A DNA stretch of 27,892 bases from positions 1-27,892 of the forward strand of contig NZ_JPOE01000006.1 in the NCBI RefSeq assembly GCF_000733775.1, read 5' to 3'. How positions within the stretch are numbered: the first letter of the stretch is position 1; each line of letters begins with the position of its first letter. Position numbers and translations under genes: made by a program. This document shows positions 13,288 to 19,849 of the stretch, one piece after another. The stretch is from Thiomonas sp. FB-Cd (GTDB lineage Bacteria > Pseudomonadota > Gammaproteobacteria > Burkholderiales > Burkholderiaceae_C). Under the pieces are notes generated by a model. The model searched no databases. It saw nothing but the letters and a program-made list of their open reading frames with translations, and had not been told where the DNA came from.

Positions 13288-13486
13288 CGCGGCACCATGC
13301 CAACATACGCTTGGGGCCGACCAGAATGTGGACGCCCCGCTGCTGGTACTCCTTACGCCATTTGACTTCGCCGGCCAACGCCCGTTGGTAGATGACGGCG
13401 CGACCAGGTCAACTATCGCTGGTGGCAACCAGGATGCCGCCTGGCTCGCCGAACGGTGAGAAGAGGCGGATCGAAAATGGTCGCAT
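13280..13486 (-). pseudogene. Short defence-operon gene with an in-frame stop (GIY-YIG N-domain-like)
   Basis: From ATG 13486 (GGGGAG six bases upstream) the frame reads MRPFSIRLFSPFGEPGGIL, meets TGA at 13411-13409, and continues in the same frame as GRAVIYQRALAGEVKWRKEY to TGA 13280. The layout resembles the N-terminal domain found before GIY-YIG nucleases, in which a conserved tryptophan occupies the place of the TGA; TGG to TGA would explain the stop. No GIY-YIG nuclease half follows, so it is either truncated or a short relative. It overlaps the next gene by ATGA and directly follows the fragment at 13488-13668. Confidence 0.4.
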
Positions 13487-13487
13487 T

Positions 13488-13668
13488 TCAGCTCCCCGCC
13501 GCACTCAACGCCGGCAGCCCATTCACGATCTTCACCATCTCCACGCTCGCCCGGCCCCCCGATTCACCAAGTCGACAATGTACTGCGGCTGGCCATGTTC
13601 TTCGGCCCATAGGTTCGGATTGTTCACGATCCCGCTGTCCTTGTCGGAACACTGGATGTTTCGAAAGA
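13488..13668 (-). pseudogene. C-terminal fragment of a type ISP-like restriction/helicase enzyme
   Basis: The frame contains IQCSDKDSGIVNNPNLWAEE and PQYIVDLVNR, then (after adding one G to the six-G run at 13555-13560) ASVEMVKIVNGLPAL and a stop at 13490-13488. The pattern DKDSGIVNxPNxW..PxYIVDL..SVExVKIVxGLP is the extreme C-terminus of the large type ISP restriction-modification and helicase-like enzymes as I remember them. The other thousand or more residues are absent: upstream is a stop and then unrelated sequence. The fragment leads without gap into the next gene, so it is the tail of a deleted defence operon. Confidence 0.5.
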
Positions 13669-13728
13669 GGCTTCATCCAAAGCCTTGCGGAAGGTTTTTA
13701 GGAAACTGTTCGAGTGAGGAGATTGGTG

Positions 13729-13923
13729 ATGGACTTGATCTTCGACATCGGAATCCGCATCAAGTCCTGTATCACGACGTTTGGCGTTATCGGGATAACG
13801 ATCTATGCAGGGGCGCGGCGCAAAAAGCGGCACCGGCAGAGACTCGGAAAACGAGCCGAGGAGCTCGGTTTTAGAGCTGCATTTGTCCCGTTTTGGGACA
13901 AACTGGGCTGCAGTGAGCGATGA
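13729..13923 (+). CDS. Possible small membrane protein (64 residues)
   Basis: ATG 13729 has GAGGAG nine bases upstream. The product has one hydrophobic segment (about 12-28, KSCITTFGVIGITIYAG) followed by a strongly basic stretch (RRKKRHRQRLGKRAE). A hairpin TTTGTCCC-GTTTT-GGGACAAA (13882-13902) lies in its 3' end. I do not recognise it. It could be a chance frame in the scar between the decayed operon and the R-M operon. Confidence 0.3.
   Translation: MDLIFDIGIRIKSCITTFGVIGITIYAGARRKKRHRQRLGKRAEELGFRAAFVPFWDKLGCSER
13882..13902. repeat. Perfect 8-bp hairpin TTTGTCCC/GGGACAAA
   Basis: Arms 13882-13889 and 13895-13902 with loop GTTTT, located upstream of the R-M operon. No T run follows; role unknown. 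Confidence 0.5.
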
Positions 13924-14070
13924 GCTTTACCAGAAGAAACTCGGCCCGGCGCAAGGCATGCACCCACCTATCAATAGGCCTATCCACTGCGAGTCCTGTC
14001 GAACGAAAATGAATATTAACTTGCGTCTTTGTGATGTAAAGTGATGCATCTAATTCAAGGAGACTCCAAG

Positions 14071-14271
14071 ATGGTCGCCAAACGTGGACGTAAGCCGGCT
14101 GGCAAGCCCCGCGCTGCGCGGGCGTCGGCAAGCCTGCCACCCGAGATTTACAGCACCCTGCAGGACATCGCGAAGCAAAAGAAGGTCTCTGTGGCGTGGG
14201 TCATTCGCGATGCAGCCGAGAAGTACATCGCTGACCAGTGGCCTTTGTTCAATGCGGGGCAGGGTGGATGA
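14071..14271 (+). CDS. RHH (CopG-like) protein leading the R-M operon
   Basis: A 66-residue protein with a basic N-terminus (MVAKRGRKPAGKPRAARA) and a ribbon-helix-helix core (SASLPPEIYSTLQDIAKQKK, then VSVAWVIRDAAEKYI). It is probably the regulator of the operon, doing what a C protein does in other R-M systems. The start at 14071 is supported by AAGGAG eight bases upstream. Its stop directly abuts the GTG start of vsr. A palindrome ATAGGCCTAT (about 13975-13984) upstream may be an operator. Confidence 0.7.
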   Translation: MVAKRGRKPAGKPRAARASASLPPEIYSTLQDIAKQKKVSVAWVIRDAAEKYIADQWPLFNAGQGG

Positions 14272-14679
14272 GTGGATACCGTCAGCAGGCAACGGCGCTC
14301 CGAGATCATGGGGCGCGTCCGATCGAAGGACACGGGCCCCGAGCTCATCGTACGACGGCTGGTACATGCGATGGGCTTCCGCTACCGCCTGCATGGCAAA
14401 GATCTACCTGGACGGCCAGATCTGGTGTTCCGCCGCCGAGGCAAGGTCATCTTCGTACACGGCTGCTTCTGGCATCGACACGACGGCTGCGTGCTAGCGC
14501 GGCTGCCGAAGTCACGGACGGACTTTTGGCTCCCAAAGCTCGAAGCGAACAAGGAACGAGATGAGCGGAACAGGCGAGATCTGAAGCGATCTGGCTGGAA
14601 GGTTTTGACGGTGTGGGAATGTCAGCTCAGCCGGGTCGAGCTGTTACGAAAAAAGATCAGGAGATTTCTCGATGCGTAG
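14272..14679 (+). CDS. vsr: Vsr-type very-short-patch mismatch endonuclease
   Basis: Vsr nicks next to T:G mismatches left by deamination of 5-methylcytosine and so protects methylated sites from C-to-T mutation. The 135-residue product has the family residues at nearly the same numbers as E. coli Vsr: GRPDLVF with D50, and FVHGCFWHRH with H63, H68 and H70. LPKSRTDFWLPKLEANKERD and the C-terminal WECQL are also present. The GTG start follows the regulator stop without a gap. The last eight bases overlap the methyltransferase gene, so the three genes form one operon. Confidence 0.92.
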   Translation: MDTVSRQRRSEIMGRVRSKDTGPELIVRRLVHAMGFRYRLHGKDLPGRPDLVFRRRGKVIFVHGCFWHRHDGCVLARLPKSRTDFWLPKLEANKERDERNRRDLKRSGWKVLTVWECQLSRVELLRKKIRRFLDA

Positions 14680-15868
14680 CGTTGAATTGTTCGCCGGAGC
14701 TGGCGGCCTAGCGATGGGAATGTCCCGCGCCGGCTTCCGACACGCCGCAGTCGTCGAATGGGATCACGACGCTTGCGAGACATTTCGGCATAACCAAGCA
14801 CTGCACGCCCACGACGTTGATGAGTGGCCACTCTTCGAGGGCGACGTGCGCGAGTTTGACTTAGCCGGCGTCGGCCGTGACGTGATGGTCATCTCAGGCG
14901 GGCCGCCATGCCAACCCTTTTCGATGGGCGGCAAGGCCCGCGGCTTTCGTGACGAGCGCGACATGTTCCCCCAAGCGGTTCGCGCCGTGCGAGAGCTTCG
15001 GCCGAGAGCGTTCATATTCGAAAACGTGAAGGGCCTGCTCCGGCAGTCCTTCGCGTCGTACTTCGAGTACATCCTCCTGCAACTCTCGCACCCTGAACTC
15101 ACGCGGCGAAAGAGCGAAACTTGGGATCGCCATCGCTCTCGGCTTGAACGCCATCACACATCAAACACCGAACGGGCAACCTACAACGTAGTCTTCCGAC
15201 TGCTCAACGCTGCTAACTACGGGGTACCTCAGCGGCGCGAGCGCGTCTTCCTGGTCGGGTTCCGCTCCGACCTTGGCATCCAATGGAACTTTCCCGAGGA
15301 AACGCATAGCGAGAATGCGCTACTCCGGGATCAGTGGGTAACGGGGGAGTATTGGGAAAGGCATCGAGTCGCGAAGCGAAACAGGCCGCTTCTCTCGCCT
15401 CGTCTTGAAGGCCGCATCGCCAAGTTGCGTGAAGGCGCTTTCTTCGACGCCGCCTTCCCGTGGAGAACGGTCCGTGACGCGATCTGCGGCCTCCCAGATC
15501 CGGAAAAAAATCCGCGGAACGGCATCCCGAACCACCAGTTCAATCCCGGAGCGCGCAGCTACCCAGGTCACACGGGAAGCCCACTAGATGAACCAGCCAA
15601 GACATTGAAAGCGGGCGATCATGGCGTGCCAGGGGGTGAGAACATGCTAGCCCGCCTGGATGGCTCAGTTCGCTATTTCACTGTGCGAGAGGCCGCGCGT
15701 CTGCAGACTTTCCCGGATGACTACATCTTCCGTGGCTCCTGGACGGAAACCATGCGCCAGCTCGGCAACGCAGTGCCGGTTCGCCTGGCGGAAGTGATCG
15801 CTGGCTCGGTTGCCGAAACGCTGCGGTCGTCCGAAACTGGAATAGGCGGAGGACTCGCGGCCGCGTGA
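14672..15868 (+). CDS. DNA (cytosine-5) methyltransferase
   Basis: A 398-residue C5 methyltransferase with motifs in the standard order: I ELFAGAGGLAMG (5-16), IV GGPPCQPFS with catalytic C80, VI ENVKG (117-121), VIII YGVPQRRERVFLVG (183-196), the target-recognition region (about 200-330), IX REAARLQTFPDDY (339-351), and X QLGNAVPV (363-370). It protects the host from the nuclease encoded downstream. AGGAG lies eight bases before the ATG. Some SacII sites (CCGCGG, for example 1137, 12576 and 15512) exist on the plasmid, but the real target cannot be read from the sequence. Confidence 0.95.
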   Translation: MRSVELFAGAGGLAMGMSRAGFRHAAVVEWDHDACETFRHNQALHAHDVDEWPLFEGDVREFDLAGVGRDVMVISGGPPCQPFSMGGKARGFRDERDMFPQAVRAVRELRPRAFIFENVKGLLRQSFASYFEYILLQLSHPELTRRKSETWDRHRSRLERHHTSNTERATYNVVFRLLNAANYGVPQRRERVFLVGFRSDLGIQWNFPEETHSENALLRDQWVTGEYWERHRVAKRNRPLLSPRLEGRIAKLREGAFFDAAFPWRTVRDAICGLPDPEKNPRNGIPNHQFNPGARSYPGHTGSPLDEPAKTLKAGDHGVPGGENMLARLDGSVRYFTVREAARLQTFPDDYIFRGSWTETMRQLGNAVPVRLAEVIAGSVAETLRSSETGIGGGLAAA

Positions 15869-16008
15869 CGGTTGGACACCCCTTCCTGCTTGACGCGATG
15901 AATGGATAATCTCGGAGATCAATCACCGAGAAGCTCCTTGCCCCCACCGAAGCACAGCGCCGCGCGTATAGCCACGGCACCGAGCCTTCCAGTCCAGGTC
16001 ACCTGGTG

Positions 16009-16779
16009 ATGGAAGGCTTCGCCGAATTCGAGTTCGATTTGCCCCGCGCTTTGAAGGCCGAGCTCATCGGACTACTCGACGGGATGGAAACGGGCCCTCT
16101 TCAACAGGATGTCACGTCGGAAGTACCTGAAGCACAGGGCGTCTATCAGCTCTTCTATGGCAACACCTTGGTGTACGTTGGCAAAACCGACGCGGAAGCC
16201 GGGCTTCGCACACGGCTATCTCGCCATGCGCGAAAGATCCTGCACCGCCCGACACTGACGGGCGCTGTCAGCTTCAAGGCTGTACGAATCATGGTTTTCA
16301 CGGCCATGGACCTGGAAACGCAGCTCATCAAGCACTATCGCGAGACTGCGAACGGGGCGGCCGCTTGGAACGGAAGCGGGTTCGGCTCTAACGACCCTGG
16401 TCGCCAACGCGAGACCACCAACAAGAGCCCCGAGGGCTTCGACGCGCAACACCCGATAAATATCGACCTTCCTGCGCAACTGATCCCACCTGGCACAAAG
16501 ACCGCAGCGGCGGCACTGGCTGAGCTCAAGGTCGCGCTGCCTTACACGCTGCGCTATGAAACCCTGCGGAATGCTCAGGGTCGCGCGCAGCGCGGGCAAC
16601 CTCATGCCGATCTGCTGACAGCGAACGTAACCATCCCAGAGGGCTCGCAAACAGTGCGGGGACTGATGCGAATCATCCGCACGGCGCTGGGCACCGAGTG
16701 GCAGGCGACCGCCTTTGTGAGCCATGTCATCCTCTACAAGGAACAGCATTCCTACCAGTACGGCGAAGTCATCATCTAA
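16009..16779 (+). CDS. Eco29kI-like GIY-YIG restriction endonuclease
   Basis: A 256-residue protein with a GIY-YIG core: GVYQLFYGNTLVYVGKT (about 45-61) contains the two tyrosine motifs, RLSRHARK gives the paired Arg and His, DLETQLIKHY the metal-binding Glu, and WNGSGFGSNDPGRQRE the asparagine region seen in Eco29kI-type enzymes. That family cuts a GC-rich palindrome (CCGCGG for Eco29kI) and pairs with a C5 methyltransferase, as here. The start is uncertain: GTG 16006 and ATG 16009 are adjacent, and the open frame extends upstream to about 15909 without an ATG. The C-terminal 90 residues are longer than in Eco29kI (214 residues). The gap to the methyltransferase is 140 bp. Confidence 0.82.
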   Translation: MEGFAEFEFDLPRALKAELIGLLDGMETGPLQQDVTSEVPEAQGVYQLFYGNTLVYVGKTDAEAGLRTRLSRHARKILHRPTLTGAVSFKAVRIMVFTAMDLETQLIKHYRETANGAAAWNGSGFGSNDPGRQRETTNKSPEGFDAQHPINIDLPAQLIPPGTKTAAAALAELKVALPYTLRYETLRNAQGRAQRGQPHADLLTANVTIPEGSQTVRGLMRIIRTALGTEWQATAFVSHVILYKEQHSYQYGEVII

Positions 16780-17163
16780 CAAGCTAGAGCAAGCGGGCTA
16801 TGGAGCGCTGGCCTGTGTACTTCGTCGCGAGCCGACATTTCGTTCCTTTCCGGCGGCTACGACGTCGCATTGATTCCGACCCACGCGCGGCCGCGCACTG
16901 GCTCGAGAAAAGCGTTAGCCGGGGCTCGCCCTAGGGTCAGCTCTTCCTGGGCATGCTGTACGTACGTCAGGGGAGATAGGCCAGGAACCGCAAACGGGTT
17001 CTTGATGGCGTCGCATGGTTGAAAAAGGCAGCAGCTGACGGCAACCCGTTTTCTCAATTGAAACCCGATCAGCTTCGGTGACGCGGCGCCGAATTCGCCT
17101 GAAACACTCACACTTGGTCCACATAAACTCGCGCTCGCCGCAAAGCCATCGGCAGCCGATCTC
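16780..17163. other. Intergenic stretch between convergent R-M and recombinase genes
   Basis: About 380 bp. No credible gene; a minus-strand frame at 16857-17111 lacks a ribosome site and known motifs. The flanking genes converge here. No strong terminator with a T run was found. Confidence 0.4.
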
Positions 17164-18138
17164 TCAGATCACGATCCGCTCGATCTCATCGAGGCTGACC
17201 TGGTCGCCGCGCCGATCGTAGAGGCCCGTGGTGCGCGCGGACTCGTGGCCCGCCATCTGCTGCGCGATCTCCAGCCGCCCGCCGTTGCGCAGGTACTCAG
17301 TGATGCCCGTCGCGCGGAAGCTGTGGCAGCCGATCCGGGTCTGGATGCCCGCATCTTCGGCCCGACGCCAGATCATGCGGTACACGTCGGACTGACTCAG
17401 AGGTCGCTCGGAGAGCGCCCCTGAGCGCCCGAGCGCCGAGCGGAACAGCCACCCCTTGTCCCCCACGATCCCCGCGCCCCCGATGTACGCGTGCAAGAAC
17501 TCCTCGAGCTTGTGGTGACAAGGCATCTCGTGCTGCTTGCCTCCCTTCTCGTGCAGGCGGACCCATGAGCGGCGCCCCTGGTCATAGACGTCCTCGCGGC
17601 GCATCTTCACCACGGCGCCCACGCGCGCGAAGGTGTAGACCATGAGGGCGATGAGCGCGCGGTCGCGCAGCCCGATGGGCGTGGACACGTCAATCGAATC
17701 GAGCAGTTGCCGCGCCTCGTCGGCCAAAAGCACCGGGGTCTTGCCCTTCTTCACGGAGTGCCGCGGACCGCGCACGGAAGCCGCCGGATTCACCGGCAGC
17801 ACCTGGCCGATCACGAGCCAGTCGAAGAGCATGCGCAGCGCCGCCAGGCGCTGCTTGACCGAAGGCGCGGCCACCTGCAGCCCCTCGATGTAGGCGGCCA
17901 CATGCACGGGCTGCACCTGACGCACGTCGCGGATGCCGCGCAACGCACACCAGGCGGCAAAGTCCGAAGCCGCGCGGGCGTAGGCCTTACGCGTGTGCGG
18001 GTTGCGAATGTTGACCGTGAAAAACTCGACGCAGCGCCGTCCGGCATCCGGCGTCGGCGCGAACAACGCGAACGACTCGGCGAGCGGGGCCATGACCGCC
18101 AAGGCCAAGGCGGCCCGGGGCGGGGCTGGCGCGGTCAT
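17164..18138 (-). CDS. XerC/D-like tyrosine recombinase
   Basis: A 324-residue integrase-family protein. The N-terminal SAM-like core-binding domain spans about 35-125 (NPHTRKAYARAASDFAAWC). The catalytic domain has R172 (FARVGAVV), K198 (LHEKGGKQH), H272 and R275 (CHSFRATGI), H298 (AGHESARTT) and nucleophile Y307. All six catalytic residues are present. Its start overlaps the stop of the upstream nuclease-like gene (ATGA). A 28-bp dif-like palindrome lies just before that gene, so resolution of plasmid multimers is the likely job. There is no integron integrase patch near motif III, so it is not expected to move the cassettes. Confidence 0.9.
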   Translation of the reverse strand: MTAPAPPRAALALAVMAPLAESFALFAPTPDAGRRCVEFFTVNIRNPHTRKAYARAASDFAAWCALRGIRDVRQVQPVHVAAYIEGLQVAAPSVKQRLAALRMLFDWLVIGQVLPVNPAASVRGPRHSVKKGKTPVLLADEARQLLDSIDVSTPIGLRDRALIALMVYTFARVGAVVKMRREDVYDQGRRSWVRLHEKGGKQHEMPCHHKLEEFLHAYIGGAGIVGDKGWLFRSALGRSGALSERPLSQSDVYRMIWRRAEDAGIQTRIGCHSFRATGITEYLRNGGRLEIAQQMAGHESARTTGLYDRRGDQVSLDEIERIVI

Positions 18139-18644
18139 GGCGTGAGATCGCCAAGCAGGGCGACGAGAACCTCTTCGACCGTCTCCAGGCGATCAAACCT
18201 GCCGGCCTGGATCTCCCGATGATTCGCCCGTGGCGGGCGCTCGCCCTGGCTGTTGTGGGTAGCTCGGCGCGGCACCGCCGGTCCGAGCGGAGGAAGGGGC
18301 TCACCCGGCGGGCCATCGAACCAGAAGAAGGGCCCGAGGTCCAGCCCATCGTTGACGTGGATCCAGAGGACGCCGCCGGCGGGCTTGCCACTCAAAGCGA
18401 GCGGGACGGAAACCTTGCCTGGTCGATTCGCCGTTCCGGTCTTGAACTGGATATGCCGCACGACATCGCCGCGCGCGATCACCAGGTCATAGCCATGCGC
18501 ATCGAACTCGCTTCGCAGGATTTCCACATCGACGATGCCACGCCGCCACAGACTGCGCAACATCTCGCCGACGAAGACGTGCTCGACGATGCGCTCGCGC
18601 AGCGTCGAGTGTGTGCTGTGGATCTCCTTGCTGGATGTGCCCAT
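18135..18644 (-). CDS. PD-(D/E)XK-like protein coupled to the recombinase
   Basis: A 169-residue protein starting MGTSSKEIHSTHSTLRERIV. The segment EFDAHGYDLVIARGDVVRHI followed by QFKTG resembles a PD-(D/E)XK nuclease core, with D53 and Q66-x-K68 and a preceding helix carrying E21. The rest is proline-rich and not recognised. The ATG at 18644 follows GAGGAGGGGAGGG, a strong ribosome site; a longer start at 18683 would run through the 28-bp palindrome. It overlaps the recombinase by four bases, so the two are coupled. Whether it cuts DNA, or is a regulator or directionality factor, cannot be told. Confidence 0.6.
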   Translation of the reverse strand: MGTSSKEIHSTHSTLRERIVEHVFVGEMLRSLWRRGIVDVEILRSEFDAHGYDLVIARGDVVRHIQFKTGTANRPGKVSVPLALSGKPAGGVLWIHVNDGLDLGPFFWFDGPPGEPLPPLGPAVPRRATHNSQGERPPRANHREIQAGRFDRLETVEEVLVALLGDLTP

Positions 18645-18659
18645 CCCTCCCCTCCTCTC

Positions 18660-18687
18660 ATGAATGATAACGTCCTTTATCATTCAT
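18660..18687. other. dif-like 28-bp recombination site (perfect 11+6+11 palindrome)
   Basis: Arms ATGAATGATAA and TTATCATTCAT are perfect complements around the six-base centre CGTCCT. This is the exact geometry of XerC/XerD sites (dif, cer, pdif: 11-bp arms, 6-8 bp centre), including the inner ATAA/TTAT ends. The right arm matches the E. coli XerD arm TTATGTTAAAT at 7 of 11 positions. It sits just upstream of the operon that ends in a tyrosine recombinase. It could also act as an operator for that operon. Confidence 0.6.
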
Positions 18688-18708
18688 AATCGGCCACGCC
18701 GCATCGCA

Positions 18709-18733
18709 GCTGACTTTGGAGCACAAAGTCAGC
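18709..18733. repeat. Perfect inverted repeat GCTGACTTTG/CAAAGTCAGC
   Basis: Ten-base arms around GAGCA, 21 bp beyond the dif-like site. A degenerate copy of the arms follows at about 18740-18756. No T run, so not a terminator. It may be an accessory recombination site or operator. Confidence 0.6.
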
Positions 18734-18776
18734 CCAATTCAGTCACTAACTTTGAGATGGGCCGGGATCTGCGCGC

Positions 18777-18890
18777 TTAGATGAAGGCTTTGAGGATGTG
18801 GTGCGCGAGCTCGATCAGATCTCCGCTCAGCCATTCGGCCAAGTGAAGAAGTTCAAGCACGTCCACCAGCATCACGACGCGATCGCGCAT
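18777..18890 (-). CDS. Possible 37-residue amphipathic protein
   Basis: The frame MRDRVVMLVDVLELLHLAEW continues LSGDLIELAHHILKAFI and stops with TAA. Leucines and acidic residues alternate as in an amphipathic helix pair. No ribosome site is seen, and a terminator lies directly upstream, so expression is doubtful. It may be a toxin-like or membrane-active small protein, or a chance frame. Confidence 0.3.
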   Translation of the reverse strand: MRDRVVMLVDVLELLHLAEWLSGDLIELAHHILKAFI

Positions 18891-18902
18891 GACATGTAGA
18901 CG

Positions 18903-18934
18903 AAAAAAAGCCCGCGCGGACATCCCGAGCGGGC
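18903..18934 (-). terminator. Intrinsic terminator for the leftward HTH gene
   Basis: On the minus strand GCCCGC and GCGGGC (18934-18929 and 18915-18910) form a stem followed by seven T residues. It lies 100 bp downstream of the HTH gene stop. Confidence 0.75.
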
Positions 18935-19034
18935 ACAAAAAAGCCGGCGCAGGGCCAGCTTCACGTTCGCAACGCGCAAAAATACACGCTACAAGCGAAT
19001 TATGGAAAACGACGCGGTTTCTGTCAACACCCCC

Positions 19035-19328
19035 TCAACGCCGTCGACCGTAACGCTTCTCTAGCTCCGCCTTGTGTTCCGCGCGTAGCGTCCAGTACAG
19101 GCCATTGCGATCTTCTTTGTCGGCTTCCCACCAGGCCAGGATCGCACTCTTTCGATAGAACCTCTGCCCTTTGTGCTCCAGCGCTGGCTGGACGGGAAGT
19201 CGTCGAACGCTATTCCGGCCAATTCCCAATGCGAACGCCACCGAACTGGTGGAAAACAATTCCTCGCCTGGCGTCGCGGCCTCCCAAAATTGATGCGCCG
19301 GCCTGAAATGATCGAGGTAGTAAGACAT
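19035..19328 (-). CDS. Small helix-turn-helix (excisionase/MerR-like) protein
   Basis: A 97-residue protein. The middle part LFSTSSVAFALGIGRNSVRR (24-43) followed by GQRFYRKSAILAWW (54-67) has the winged-helix pattern of excisionase or MerR-like DNA-binding domains: helix-turn-helix, then a basic wing and a tryptophan-rich helix. It may be a transcription regulator or a directionality factor for the recombinase encoded to its left. Only a weak ribosome site precedes the ATG. A palindrome CCACC-G-GGTGG lies just upstream (about 19355-19365). It is followed by its own terminator. Confidence 0.6.
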   Translation of the reverse strand: MSYYLDHFRPAHQFWEAATPGEELFSTSSVAFALGIGRNSVRRLPVQPALEHKGQRFYRKSAILAWWEADKEDRNGLYWTLRAEHKAELEKRYGRRR

Positions 19329-19411
19329 AGCCTACGCGTTCAATTTAACGTCACCACCCGGTGGAACTCGACGGTTTTATAAAGTGCTTTATGTGTGGCC
19401 GCCGATGGTCA

Positions 19412-19463
19412 TTGCAAAAATACGACAAAACGTTATATACTGATTATATTTTAACGATTTTGT
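19412..19463 (+). promoter_or_regulatory. A/T-rich promoter and operator for the rightward small gene
   Basis: TTGCAA (19412-19417) and TATACT (19436-19441) are 18 bp apart. The imperfect inverted repeat ACAAAACGTTA/TAACGATTTTGT (19425-19435 and 19452-19463) covers the -10. The tract 19400-19500 is the most A/T-rich of the plasmid. Confidence 0.5.
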
Positions 19464-19569
19464 TGCTTTTAATTAATGAGTGTGAGATAATAAATTTAAT
19501 CGCTCAATCCAGAGCGGTAAGCCCAAACCAGGACATGCAAATGAACTGAAAACAAGAAAGGAATTTAAT

Positions 19570-19779
19570 ATGAAAAACAACCAATGGAGGCAATCACCTC
19601 GCACCAACGCAAACAGCCGTAGCCCCGAAGATATCTGGACCAAACGCTTTGATCTTCTCTACCGACTTTTCGTTATTTTCCATGCGATGCTCATATCGTC
19701 CAACGCCTCAGGACTTACCGTGCATCACCTCGAAGTCATGCTCAGAACGTCTGGGCAGCTACTGCCACATCTTTTCTAA
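19570..19779 (+). CDS. Small hypothetical protein (69 residues)
   Basis: ATG 19570 has AAAGGA about eight bases upstream. The product MKNNQWRQSPRTNANSRSPE continues DIWTKRFDLLYRLFVIFHAM and ends HLF. It has a polar N-terminus and a hydrophobic helix (about 28-45), perhaps amphipathic or membrane-touching. I do not recognise a family. The A/T-rich promoter with overlapping repeat upstream supports it being expressed and regulated. It converges with the 278-residue gene. Confidence 0.5.
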   Translation: MKNNQWRQSPRTNANSRSPEDIWTKRFDLLYRLFVIFHAMLISSNASGLTVHHLEVMLRTSGQLLPHLF

Positions 19780-19849
19780 TATTCCAGGCAACTGCGTCAC
19801 CGTCGCCGCAACGAAGTGATTCTGTCGCTGCGTTGGTAACGCTTTCTGC

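Noticed and set aside
16857..17111. 84-codon minus-strand frame between the R-M and recombinase genes
   Set aside because: No ribosome site and no recognised motif; a possible decayed gene, but nothing supports a call.
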